Of a stretch of 38,788 bases of DNA, positions 8,859-16,713 are shown one piece after another. The translations under genes and the position numbers were made by a program. The DNA comes from Methylobacterium sp. WL119 (lineage in GTDB: Bacteria; Pseudomonadota; Alphaproteobacteria; Rhizobiales; Beijerinckiaceae), in NCBI RefSeq assembly GCF_008039875.1, contig NZ_VRUU01000049.1, forward strand, positions 1 through 38,788. The letters run 5' to 3'. The notes below the pieces were generated by a model. It did no database searches, had not been told where the DNA came from, and was given only the letters and a program-made list of their open reading frames with translations. Each line of letters begins with the position of its first letter. Position 1 is the first letter of the stretch.

Positions 8859-8890
8859 CGGAGGCCCGTCGCTCAGCGGCGCGGCCTCCG
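8859..8890 (+). terminator. Candidate terminator after paoC
   Basis: CGGAGGCC (8859-8866) pairs with GGCCTCCG (8883-8890), and the 16-nt interior can add further pairs. It is 65 nt after the paoC stop. No T tract follows. Confidence 0.4.
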
Positions 8891-9160
8891 TCGTCGTTCG
8901 GCCCGACCCGCGATCCGCAGGTCGCCTGCGCTCCCGAAGGGCTGCGGCGGTGCCGGCCAGCGTCTAATCCCGCTCCGTTCGTCGCAGCGGACGGTCCGCG
9001 TGCGCCGCCGCACCCAAGTCGAAAGAGAAACGGATTAAATATAGTTTGCTATACTTGTGCATTCGCACACATATTCGTCGAACGACATTGGTTATGTTCT
9101 TCTCGTTGGCGCAGGGCGGCATGTCCTGCAGAAGAAAACTTCGAGAGGAAGGATTATCTC
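8891..9160 (+). promoter_or_regulatory. Leader/promoter region of the small secreted gene
   Basis: The 366-bp gap after paoC holds the hairpin above and then an AT-rich stretch at about 9030-9110. Within it TATACT (9050-9055) is a plausible -10 hexamer, though I see no good -35 at 17 bp. The inverted repeat TGTGC-ATTC-GCACA at 9056-9069 would fall at the transcription start and could be an operator. GAGGAAGG precedes the ATG at 9161. Confidence 0.35.
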
Positions 9161-9454
9161 ATGACGCGCATCGTTGCCTCGGCGCTCTTCGCCGCCGTTC
9201 TCGCCCTCCCCGTCGCGGCTCGGGCCGGCGAGGGCGGTGGCGGCGACCGCCAGCCGGCCGGCGGCGGCCACATGAGCTCCTACGTGAACGACCCCTACCA
9301 CGACCCCCGCTCCGCCCATTCGCAGCGCAACCGCACCGGGCAGCTTCTGGGCGCACCGATGTATTCCGACATGCCCGGCGCCACCGTCGCGCGCCGCGAC
9401 GTGGTCTCGCCGCACTGGGCGTCCGGAAGCGCGGCCCCCCGCGGCCGCCGCTGA
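9161..9454 (+). CDS. Small secreted protein of unknown function
   Basis: A 97-residue protein with a clear Sec signal peptide (about residues 1-22: short basic start, hydrophobic core, cut after AARA). The mature part is about 75 residues, hydrophilic, glycine-rich at its start (GEGGGG), and has His, Tyr and Asp-Pro pairs (NDPYHDP). It has no cysteines, so no disulfides. ATG 9161 is supported by GAGGAAGG about nine bases upstream. It stands alone between paoC and the carbonic anhydrase gene, with two hairpins after its stop. I do not recognise a family; short exported proteins of this kind are common in Methylobacteriaceae. Confidence 0.7.
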   Translation: MTRIVASALFAAVLALPVAARAGEGGGGDRQPAGGGHMSSYVNDPYHDPRSAHSQRNRTGQLLGAPMYSDMPGATVARRDVVSPHWASGSAAPRGRR

Positions 9455-9468
9455 TCCGATCCGCCGAC

Positions 9469-9489
9469 CGGCGCCGGCATCCGGCGCCG
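9469..9489 (+). terminator. Hairpin after the small secreted gene
   Basis: A perfect 9-bp stem CGGCGCCGG / CCGGCGCCG closes a CAT loop 14 nt after the stop codon. There is no T-run. Confidence 0.5.
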
Positions 9490-9504
9490 CCCCGCCCGAC
9501 ATCC

Positions 9505-9534
9505 GAGCCCGCACGGCCGCCACCGCGCGGGCTC
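9505..9534 (+). terminator. Second hairpin before the carbonic anhydrase gene
   Basis: GAGCCCGC (9505-9512) pairs perfectly with GCGGGCTC (9527-9534) around a 14-nt loop. With the preceding hairpin it probably insulates the two genes. Confidence 0.4.
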
Positions 9535-9641
9535 GCTCGCGTCCGCGCCGCGCCGCTCGACGGCAGGCGCCCCGCCGTGCCGGCATCGCAGCGATCGCCG
9601 CGAGTCGGCGCCCACATCGTTTCAGCGCAAGAGGATCCTTC

Positions 9642-10352
9642 GTGGACAACATCATCCAAGGCATCTCCGAGTTTCAGGACAAGGTCTTCCCGGGGCAGCA
9701 GGCGATGTACCAGCGGCTGGTCAGGGACGGGCAGCAGCCCAAGGCCCTGATCATCGCCTGCGCCGATTCCCGCGTCTCGCCCGAGCACATCACCCAGGCC
9801 GGCCCGGGCGAGCTGTTCGTCTGCCGCAACGCCGGCAACATCGTGCCGCCGTTCTCGACCGCCACCGGCGGCGTCTCCTCGGCGATCGAGTACGCCGTCG
9901 TGGCGCTCGGCGTCCGCGACGTGGTGGTCTGCGGCCATTCCGATTGCGGCGCGATGAAGGGGCTGATGAGCCCCGAGGCCCTGGCGAGGATGCCCAACGT
10001 CGCCGCCTGGCTCCGGCACAGCCACGCGGCCGAGCGGATCGTCTGCGAGGCCTATCCCGCCGACATGGACCCGAAGGAGCGCCACCGGGCGCTCGCCCTG
10101 GAGAACGTGATCGTCCAGCTCGCGAACCTGCGCACCCACCCGAGCGTGGCCGCGGGCCTCGCCAAGGGCCAGCTGCGGCTGCACGGCTGGTTCTTCGAGA
10201 TCGAGACCGGCATTCTGCTGGCCTATGACGGCGAGGCCGGCCGCTTCCTGCCGCTCGACGCCCTCGATTCCGCCGGCGACTTCCCCGTCGCCCAGGGCTC
10301 GGCCGTGCGCATGGCGGCGCCGGAATACGCGCCGCCGCAGGCGGCCGCGTAG
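9642..10352 (+). CDS. Beta-class carbonic anhydrase
   Basis: Cytoplasmic zinc enzyme interconverting CO2 and bicarbonate, 236 residues. The zinc site and catalytic dyad are all present: C40, D42 and R44 in CADSRV, then H99 and C102 in GHSDCGAMKG. GNIVPP and the GG-V-SAIEYAV helix match the bacterial/plant-like clade. The start is GTG 9642, since the family begins at this point and AGAGGA lies about ten bases upstream; no in-frame ATG fits. The gene is followed after 11 nt by a SulP transporter, a pairing seen in many bacteria and taken to mean bicarbonate supply. In a methylotroph bicarbonate feeds carboxylation reactions; the link to that pathway here is inference. Confidence 0.95.
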   Translation: MDNIIQGISEFQDKVFPGQQAMYQRLVRDGQQPKALIIACADSRVSPEHITQAGPGELFVCRNAGNIVPPFSTATGGVSSAIEYAVVALGVRDVVVCGHSDCGAMKGLMSPEALARMPNVAAWLRHSHAAERIVCEAYPADMDPKERHRALALENVIVQLANLRTHPSVAAGLAKGQLRLHGWFFEIETGILLAYDGEAGRFLPLDALDSAGDFPVAQGSAVRMAAPEYAPPQAAA

Positions 10353-10363
10353 GGGCCGGGCCG

Positions 10364-11920
10364 ATGCGACCCACCCAAACGCCCCCCGCGCGCATCCTCC
10401 CGGCCTCCCTCGCGCGGGACCTGCCGGCCTCCTTCGTCGTGTTCCTCGTGGCGCTGCCGCTGTGCATGGGCATCGCCCTGGCCTCGGGTGTGCCGCCCGA
10501 GCGCGGGCTGATCACCGGGATCGTCGGCGGCATCGTCGTCGGACTGCTCGCGGGCTCGCCGCTGCAGGTCAGCGGGCCGGCGGCGGGGCTTGCCGTCATC
10601 GTGTTCGAGTTCGTGCGCCAGCACGGGCTCGGGATGCTCGGCCCGGTGCTCGTGCTCGCCGGCGCGGTCCAGGTCGCCTCCGGCGCGCTCCGGGTCGGAG
10701 GCTGGTTCCGCGCGATCTCGCCGGCGGTGGTGCACGGGATGCTCGCCGGCATCGGCCTGCTGATCGTGCTCGGCCAGGTCCACGTGCTCACCGACGCCCT
10801 GCCGCTGGCCTCGGGCCTCGACAACCTCGTGGCGATCCCGGCCGCGTTCTTCGACTTCGTCACGGGCGAGGGCAACCGCGTCGGCGCCGTCACGGTCGGC
10901 CTCGCCACCATCGCGGCGATGATCGCCTGGGAACGCCTGCGGCCGGCGCGGATGAGGATGGTGCCCGGCGCGCTGATCGGCGTCCTCGCCGGCACCGCGG
11001 TCGCCGGGCTCGGCGGCCTCGCGGTCAAGCGGATCGAGGTCCCGGACGCGATCCTGTCCACCCTGTCGATGCCGGGGGCGGCGGAGTGGGGCCGGCTGCT
11101 CGAGCCGACGATGATCGTGATGGCGTTGACCATCGCCGCCGTCGCCAGCGCCGAGAGCCTGCTGTCGGCGGCCGCCGTCGACCGGATGCACGACGGGCCG
11201 CGCACGCAGTACAACCGCGAGCTCGGCGCGCAGGGCGTCGGCAACCTGATCTGCGGCCTGATCGGCGGCCTGCCGATGACCGGGGTGATCGTGCGCTCCT
11301 CGGCCAACGTCCAGGCCGGCGCGGCGACGCGGGCCTCGACGGTGATGCACGGGACGTGGATCCTCGCCTTCCTGCTCGCCCTCCCCTGGGTGCTGAAGCT
11401 GGTGCCGACGGCCGCGCTCGCCGGCATCCTGGTGGTCACCGGCTGGCGCCTGATCGGGCCCCACCACGCCGTCCACCTGCACGCGCGCTACGGCTGGCTC
11501 ACCGCCGCGATCTGGCTCGCGACGATGGTGATGGTGGTGGCCACCGACCTGCTCACCGGCGTGCTGGTCGGGCTCGGGCTCAGCCTGCTCCAGGTCATTC
11601 CTACACTGCGCAAGGGCCGCCTGCGGATCGAGCACGCGGCGGCGACGGAGGTGGCGGGGGTGCCGGAACTGCGCCTCTCGGGCTCGGCCACCTTCCTGCA
11701 GCTCCCGCACCTCACCGAGGCGCTGGAGCGGACCCCCGAGGGCGGCGAGGTCCGCCTCGGGACGAAGGACCTCGCCCACATCGACCACACCTGCCTGGAG
11801 ATGATCGGGGACTGGGCGGGACGGCGCGCCGCCTCGGGCACGCGGGTGTCGGTCGTCGGCGGGTTCGGCCGGCCGCACGAGAAGCTCGTCGCGGCCGTGG
11901 CGGCACCGTCCAAGGACTGA
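10364..11920 (+). CDS. SulP-family anion transporter with STAS domain
   Basis: Inner-membrane transporter, 518 residues, likely importing bicarbonate or sulfate. The N-terminal signature LPASFVVFLVALPLCMGIALASG and the following GIVGGIVVGLLAGSPLQVSGPAAG are typical SulP transmembrane segments 1-3; about ten to twelve hydrophobic segments continue to residue 420. A C-terminal STAS domain (about 425-515) contains SGSATFLQL and DLAHIDHTCLEMI. The gene begins 11 nt after the carbonic anhydrase stop, so the two are surely cotranscribed, favouring bicarbonate as substrate. BicA is the known bicarbonate member; sulfate cannot be excluded by sequence. Confidence 0.9.
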   Translation: MRPTQTPPARILPASLARDLPASFVVFLVALPLCMGIALASGVPPERGLITGIVGGIVVGLLAGSPLQVSGPAAGLAVIVFEFVRQHGLGMLGPVLVLAGAVQVASGALRVGGWFRAISPAVVHGMLAGIGLLIVLGQVHVLTDALPLASGLDNLVAIPAAFFDFVTGEGNRVGAVTVGLATIAAMIAWERLRPARMRMVPGALIGVLAGTAVAGLGGLAVKRIEVPDAILSTLSMPGAAEWGRLLEPTMIVMALTIAAVASAESLLSAAAVDRMHDGPRTQYNRELGAQGVGNLICGLIGGLPMTGVIVRSSANVQAGAATRASTVMHGTWILAFLLALPWVLKLVPTAALAGILVVTGWRLIGPHHAVHLHARYGWLTAAIWLATMVMVVATDLLTGVLVGLGLSLLQVIPTLRKGRLRIEHAAATEVAGVPELRLSGSATFLQLPHLTEALERTPEGGEVRLGTKDLAHIDHTCLEMIGDWAGRRAASGTRVSVVGGFGRPHEKLVAAVAAPSKD

Positions 11921-11957
11921 GCGGTGGACACGCGGGAACGAGGGACGGAACGACGGG

Positions 11958-11983
11958 GCCGGCATCGCGCGAGCGGTGCCGGC
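11958..11983. terminator. Bidirectional terminator between convergent genes
   Basis: An 11-bp stem (11958-11968 with 11973-11983, one T-G wobble) is capped by a GCGA tetraloop. It lies midway between the SulP stop and the stop of the minus-strand cyclase gene, and could end transcription from either side. Confidence 0.55.
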
Positions 11984-12015
11984 TCATCGCGTGCCCGAGC
12001 CCGCGCGTTCCGGCC

Positions 12016-13290
12016 TTACGCGTCCGCCGGGACGGCGGCATCCGCGATCGCGAAGAGGGGCGGCTGCAGGGCCCCCGCCTCCGCCACCGGCACCGCCCGC
12101 GCGCCGTCCGGGAGGGCGGGCCCCAGGAGGCGCAGGAAATCCTCGGAGGCGGCGACGTCGAGATCGGCCGCCTTGGCGCGGGTCTCGAGGCGGGCGAGGG
12201 TGTTCATCGCCGGGCCGAGCACGGTGTACTCGGCGCGCAGCCCGTCGTCGAAGACGCCGACGAGGAGGTCGCCGGCATGGAGCGCGACGACGACGCGGAG
12301 CGGGAAGTCGCCGGCCTCGGCGCGGGTGCGGTTCAGGGCGGACAGCCGGGTGCGGATCGCGCGGGCGCAGGCCAGCGCGCCGCGGGCCTGCGCCACCGGG
12401 CCGCCGACCACGAACTGCGCCAGCACGGCGTCGCCGACATACTTGTCGACGATGCCGTCGTGCTCGGTCACGGCCGCATGCGCCAGGGCGCGGATGGCGA
12501 GCAGCGCGCGCACCATCGCCTCGGGCGGATGCTCGCGGCTCAGGCGCGAGAACCCGCGGACGTCGAGGGCCAGCAGGCAGGCATGGCGCCGGCGTGCCGT
12601 TCCGAGGTCGCCGTCGCGGGCGAGCTCGGTCGCGACGCCGTCGGGAACGAAGCGGGCGAGCTGCGTGCGCTCGTGCTCGAGGCGCACGGCCTCGCCGGCG
12701 GCGTGGCGCAGGCGCGCGACCCCGTCGACCACCACGACGCTCGCGGCCAGGAAGGTCAGCAGCCCCGGCACCTGCTCGCCGAGATCGACATGCGGGCCGA
12801 GGAAGCCGGCCGGGTTGACGAGGCCGACGAGGATCGCGGCGCCCCAGGCGAAGACGACCGTGCCGGAGAACAGGGCCGCGTGCCACACGCGCATGCTGAG
12901 CGCGGTCTGCAGCAGCAGCAGGAAGGCCGGCAGCCGGCTCACCGCGTCGGCGGCCCCGCCATCGTCGGCGGCGCCCGCCAGCATGTGCTCGACGAGGACG
13001 TAGATCGCCAGCCCGGCGTTCAGCCCGGTGCCGGCCCAGGCGAAGCCTTCCGCGTGGCGCCCCTCCCCGCGCTCGGCCCGGCCGAACCAGACCGAGCCCG
13101 CCGCATAGAGGCCGAGGATGAACCAGTGGCTCAGCGCGTGCAGCGAGCCGTCGTAGACCTGCGCCGCCATCAGCAGCACGAGCACGATCACCACGCGCAG
13201 GACCAGCAGGCGACCGCCGGTGGCGCGCTGCATCAGCCGCAGGACGGTGTTCTCGTCCTGCGCGCGCTGTGCGGCCCTGTCGTCGAGCAT
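12016..13290 (-). CDS. Membrane-bound class III adenylate/guanylate cyclase
   Basis: A 424-residue protein with about five to six hydrophobic helices in residues 28-190 and a cytoplasmic class III cyclase domain from about 230. Metal-binding aspartates are D243 (ALDVRGFS) and D287 (DKYVGD); K283 is the purine-recognising lysine; N363 and R367 (AMNTLARLE) are the transition-state residues. The position usually occupied by Asp in G-D-x-V-N is Pro360 (LGPAMN), as in a subgroup of alphaproteobacterial cyclases, so cAMP versus cGMP cannot be settled. It starts 26 nt after hflX and is probably cotranscribed; no clear ribosome site precedes the ATG. The membrane part resembles no sensor domain I can name. 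Confidence 0.85.
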   Translation of the reverse strand: MLDDRAAQRAQDENTVLRLMQRATGGRLLVLRVVIVLVLLMAAQVYDGSLHALSHWFILGLYAAGSVWFGRAERGEGRHAEGFAWAGTGLNAGLAIYVLVEHMLAGAADDGGAADAVSRLPAFLLLLQTALSMRVWHAALFSGTVVFAWGAAILVGLVNPAGFLGPHVDLGEQVPGLLTFLAASVVVVDGVARLRHAAGEAVRLEHERTQLARFVPDGVATELARDGDLGTARRRHACLLALDVRGFSRLSREHPPEAMVRALLAIRALAHAAVTEHDGIVDKYVGDAVLAQFVVGGPVAQARGALACARAIRTRLSALNRTRAEAGDFPLRVVVALHAGDLLVGVFDDGLRAEYTVLGPAMNTLARLETRAKAADLDVAASEDFLRLLGPALPDGARAVPVAEAGALQPPLFAIADAAVPADA

Positions 13291-13316
13291 GAGGCGGGTG
13301 CCCGCGCGGGTCGGGA

Positions 13317-14723
13317 CTACCCGGCCCGGCTGAGCCGGCGGGCGCCGCCGAAGCGGTTGAGGAAGCGCGGCTCCTTCTCCGGCGCGATCCGGATGGCGAG
13401 GTGCAGCGTGCCGCCCTCCTCCATGCGCCGGTCGAGCACCTCGGCGTTCTCGTAGAGCCAGTGCAGGGCCGCGCCCTCCTCGGGGCCGAGGATGACCGCG
13501 AAGGTCGAGCGCGCGCGGGCGATGCGCGCCTCGATCCGCGCGGTCAGCGCCGACAGCCCCTCCCCCGTCAGCGACGAGACCAGCACCGGTGCGGCGCCGT
13601 CGCGGTCGTTGCGGTCGTGGGCCGAGAGGTTGGCGAGGCGCGTGCGCTCGCCCTCGTCGAGCAGGTCCGCCTTGTTCCAGACCTCGATGATCCGGTCGGC
13701 CGACATCTCGATTCCGAGCTCGCCCAGCACCGTGCCGACATCCTCGGCCTGCGCCTCGGAATCGACGTGGGCGACGTCGCGCACGTGGAGCAGGATGTCG
13801 GCCTCGATCACGTCTTCCAGCGTGGCGCGGAAGGCGGCGATCAGGGCGGTCGGCAGGTCGGAGATGAAGCCGACGGTGTCGGACAGGATCACGGTCTCGC
13901 CGTGCGGCAGCTTGGTGGCGCGGGCGGTGGGGTCGAGGGTGGCGAACAGCATGTCCTGCGCCACCACCTGCGCCTTGGTCAGGGCGTTGAACAGCGTCGA
14001 CTTGCCGGCATTGGTGTAGCCGACCAGCGCCACGATCGGGTAGGGCACGCGCGCCCGGCTTTGCCGGTGCAGGCCGCGGGTGCGGGTGACGGCGTCGAGG
14101 TCGCGCTCGATCCGCGTCATGCGCTCCTGGATCATGCGCCGGTCGGCCTCGATCTGGGTCTCGCCGGGGCCGCCGAGGAAGCCGAAGCCGCCGCGCTGGC
14201 GCTCCAGGTGGGTCCAGGACCGCACCAGCCGCGACTTCTGGTAGGCCAGGTGGGCGTGCTCGACCTGGAGCGTGCCCTCGCGCGTCGAGGCGCGGCGGCC
14301 GAAGATCTCGAGGATCAGGCCGGTACGGTCGATGACCTTGGCGCCGAATTCCTTCTCGAGGTTGCGCTGCTGCACCGGCGACAGGGCGCAATCCATCACC
14401 ACGAGGCCGATCTCGCTCGCCTTGATCAGGCCGGCGATCTCCTCGACGCGGCCCTTGCCGAGATAGGTCGAGGGCCGGATGCGGGCGAGGCTGAGCGGGA
14501 TCGCCTCGACCACGTCGAGCTCGATCGCGGCGGCCAGCCCCACCGCCTCCTCCAGCCGCGCCTGCGTCGAGCGCGAGACCGGCGCCGGCCCGTGCGGCGA
14601 CGCGGCCGCGGTGCGGCTGAGGTAGGGACCGATGACGAGGGTGTGGGTCGCGGCGGCGATCTCGCCTTCCGGCGCGGCCATCGCCTGCAGTCGGGCCTCG
14701 CCGGAGGTCAGCGTCTCGGTCAT
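13317..14723 (-). CDS. hflX: GTPase HflX
   Basis: Ribosome-associated GTPase that splits stalled 70S ribosomes under stress. The 468-residue protein has the N-terminal HflX domain with the glycine-rich FLGGPGETQIE (182-192) and a central coiled segment. The G domain has G1 GYTNAGKS (235-242), G2 around TLDPT, G3 DTVGF, G4 NKAD and G5 SSLTGEG. It is longer at the N-terminus by about 30 residues than E. coli HflX, mostly Ala/Pro-rich. The order hfq then hflX is conserved across proteobacteria; 142 nt and a strong hairpin separate them here. Confidence 0.97.
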   Translation of the reverse strand: MTETLTSGEARLQAMAAPEGEIAAATHTLVIGPYLSRTAAASPHGPAPVSRSTQARLEEAVGLAAAIELDVVEAIPLSLARIRPSTYLGKGRVEEIAGLIKASEIGLVVMDCALSPVQQRNLEKEFGAKVIDRTGLILEIFGRRASTREGTLQVEHAHLAYQKSRLVRSWTHLERQRGGFGFLGGPGETQIEADRRMIQERMTRIERDLDAVTRTRGLHRQSRARVPYPIVALVGYTNAGKSTLFNALTKAQVVAQDMLFATLDPTARATKLPHGETVILSDTVGFISDLPTALIAAFRATLEDVIEADILLHVRDVAHVDSEAQAEDVGTVLGELGIEMSADRIIEVWNKADLLDEGERTRLANLSAHDRNDRDGAAPVLVSSLTGEGLSALTARIEARIARARSTFAVILGPEEGAALHWLYENAEVLDRRMEEGGTLHLAIRIAPEKEPRFLNRFGGARRLSRAG

Positions 14724-14734
14724 GGAATCCTTGA

Positions 14735-14758
14735 GCCGCCGCCCGTCGGGGCGGCGGC
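14735..14758 (-). terminator. Hairpin between hfq and hflX
   Basis: A perfect 10-bp stem, GCCGCCGCCC with GGGCGGCGGC, and a 4-nt loop lie in the hfq-hflX gap, 11 nt before the hflX start. It may attenuate read-through from hfq or shape the hflX leader, where it would lie over the ribosome-binding region. Confidence 0.45.
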
Positions 14759-14865
14759 GTGATGCGTTTCGGAACCCCTCAGATGGGGCTGAGCGGCCGG
14801 CGAACCAAGATGGCGCGGAACACGCTCGCGCGGACCGGGGCCGGCCGCGCGTCAGGAGCGCCCGG

Positions 14866-15120
14866 TCACGCCTTCTCGGGGGCGGTCTCGTCCGGCTCGA
14901 ACAGCTGCACGGGATGGCCCGGCATGATCGTCGAGATCGCGTGCTTGTAGACGAGCTGGGAATGGCCGTCGCGGCGAAGCAGCACGCAGAAGTTGTCGAA
15001 CCAAGTCACCACGCCCTGCAGCTTGACGCCATTGACGAGGAAGATCGTCAACGGAATCTTGTTCTTGCGGACATGGTTGAGGAAGGTGTCTTGCAGGTTC
15101 TGTGCGCGTTCGGCCGCCAT
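14866..15120 (-). CDS. hfq: RNA chaperone Hfq
   Basis: Hexameric Sm-like protein that anneals small RNAs to mRNAs. The 84-residue protein carries the Sm1 motif region LVNGVKLQGVVTWFD and the Sm2 motif YKHAIST, with NLQDTFLNHVRKNKIPLTIFL at the start as in other Hfq. The tail after FEPDE is short. AAGGA about ten bases before the ATG supports this start. A GC-rich hairpin (around 15147-15166) lies in the leader. Downstream hflX and upstream ntrX give the usual order. Confidence 0.98.
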   Translation of the reverse strand: MAAERAQNLQDTFLNHVRKNKIPLTIFLVNGVKLQGVVTWFDNFCVLLRRDGHSQLVYKHAISTIMPGHPVQLFEPDETAPEKA

Positions 15121-15342
15121 CTTCTTGTCCTTTGTTGTCTTGGCGCCCGCCTTCGGGAGCGGGTTTTCGTTCTATCCGCGGCATCGATCCTGCCGCCGCA
15201 GCGCTGGTCTTGAGGAGCCCGCCGCGGAGCGGAATCGTGCATTACAGGTTCAATTCCGGCGCCGATGCAAGACCCGAACCGGCTCCGCACGCGACGAACG
15301 GGGGTTGCTTCTCACCGCTTCCGTCATCCGCCCGCAAGGCGC

Positions 15343-16713
15343 TCAGGGGCCGATCCCCAGGGACTTCAGCTTGCGGTGCAGGGCCGAGCGCTCCATGCCG
15401 ATGAATTCGGCGGTCCGGGAGATGTTTCCCGAGAAGCGGGCGATCTGCGCCACGAGGTATTCGCGCTCGAAGATCTCGCGCGCCTCGCGCAGCGCCAGGC
15501 TCATCAGCTTCTCGCCGCCGGCGCCGTTCGGGGTCGTCGGCACCAGGGCGCCGATCTCGGAGGGCAGCATCTCCGAGGTGATCTCCTGGTCCGGGTCGGC
15601 CTGCGTCAGGATCATCAGCCGCTCGACGTTGTTCTTGAGCTGGCGCACGTTGCCCGGCCAGTTGTGCGACTGCAGCACCGCCATCGCGTCCTGCCCGATG
15701 ACCCGGCGCGGCAGCCCGGTCTGGGCCGAGATGTTGTCCATGAAGAACTGGATCAGCTCCGGCACGTCCTCGCGGCGCTCCGAGAGCGAGGGCACGCGGA
15801 TCGGCACCACCGAGAGCCGGTGGAACAGGTCCTCGCGGAAGCGCCCGGCGGCGATCTCCTCGGCGAGGTCGCGGGAGGAGGACGAGATGATGCGGACGTC
15901 GACGTGGACGCGGGTGGTGCCGCCGACGCGCTGGAAGTTCTGGTCGACGAGGACGCGCAGGATCCGGCCTTGCGTCTCCCGCGGCATGTCGGCGACCTCG
16001 TCGAGGTAGAGGGTGCCGCCATGCGCCTCCTCCAGCGCGCCGACCCGCCTCCCCTGCTCGCCGCCGGCCTCGACCCCGAACAGCTCCGATTCCATCGTCT
16101 CCGGCAGGATCGCGGCCGCGTTGAGCAGCACGAACGGCCCGCTCGCCCGGGCCGAGGCCTTGTGCAGGCCGCGCGCGGCGAGCTCCTTGCCGGAGCCCAG
16201 CGCCCCGGTGATCATCACCCGGGCGTTGGTCGGGGCGACGCGGTCCAGCGTCTGGCGCAGCTGGTTGATCGCCACCGAGCCGCCGACGATGCGGTTGGCG
16301 GTGCCGGAGCGCGCGGTGAGGTCGCGGACCTCGCGCCGCAGGCGCGAGGCCTCGAGCGCGCGCTCGGCCACCAGGATCAGCCGGTCGGCCTTGAACGGCT
16401 TCTCGATGAAGTCGTAGGCGCCCGCCTTGATCGCCGAGACCGCGGTCTCGATGTTGCCGTGGCCCGAGATCATCACCACCGGCAGGTCCGGGTGGGACGC
16501 CTTGATCAGGTCGAGCACCTGCAGGCCGTCGAGGCGCGAGCCCTGCAGCCAGATGTCGAGGAAGACGAGGTGGGGGCGGCGCGCCTCGATCGCGGCGAGC
16601 GCCTCGTCGGAGCTGCCCGCGGTGCGCGAGCGGTGGCCTTCGTCGTCGAGGATGCCGGCGACCAGGTCGCGGATGTCGGCCTCGTCGTCGACCACCAGGA
16701 TATCGGCGCTCAT
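15343..16713 (-). CDS. ntrX: Nitrogen-related response regulator NtrX
   Basis: DNA-binding partner of NtrY, 456 residues. The receiver domain has the acidic pair in VVDDEAD, phosphoacceptor D53 (FLDIW) and K105. The AAA+ domain follows, with Walker A GALGSGKE (170-177) and Walker B GGTLYLDEV (232-240), then a Fis-type helix-turn-helix at the C-terminus (around SGNISRTAEFIGMERSALHRK minus its ends). The sigma-54 contact loop GAFTGA is absent: the stretch after ELFG reads VEAGGEQGRRVGALEEA. This fits reports that NtrX acts as a repressor or sigma-70 regulator in several alphaproteobacteria. Its start overlaps the ntrY stop by four bases. Confidence 0.95.
   Translation of the reverse strand: MSADILVVDDEADIRDLVAGILDDEGHRSRTAGSSDEALAAIEARRPHLVFLDIWLQGSRLDGLQVLDLIKASHPDLPVVMISGHGNIETAVSAIKAGAYDFIEKPFKADRLILVAERALEASRLRREVRDLTARSGTANRIVGGSVAINQLRQTLDRVAPTNARVMITGALGSGKELAARGLHKASARASGPFVLLNAAAILPETMESELFGVEAGGEQGRRVGALEEAHGGTLYLDEVADMPRETQGRILRVLVDQNFQRVGGTTRVHVDVRIISSSSRDLAEEIAAGRFREDLFHRLSVVPIRVPSLSERREDVPELIQFFMDNISAQTGLPRRVIGQDAMAVLQSHNWPGNVRQLKNNVERLMILTQADPDQEITSEMLPSEIGALVPTTPNGAGGEKLMSLALREAREIFEREYLVAQIARFSGNISRTAEFIGMERSALHRKLKSLGIGP

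Noticed and set aside
9092..9170. Short frame starting at 9095 ahead of the small secreted gene
   Set aside because: It shares the leader with the real gene, has no ribosome site of its own and runs out of frame through the signal peptide region.
12016..14391. Single minus-strand frame that could fuse part of hflX in a second reading frame to the cyclase
   Set aside because: The upstream part is only an alternative frame of hflX, which is complete in its own frame with all G motifs. The cyclase is a full-length protein from ATG 13290.
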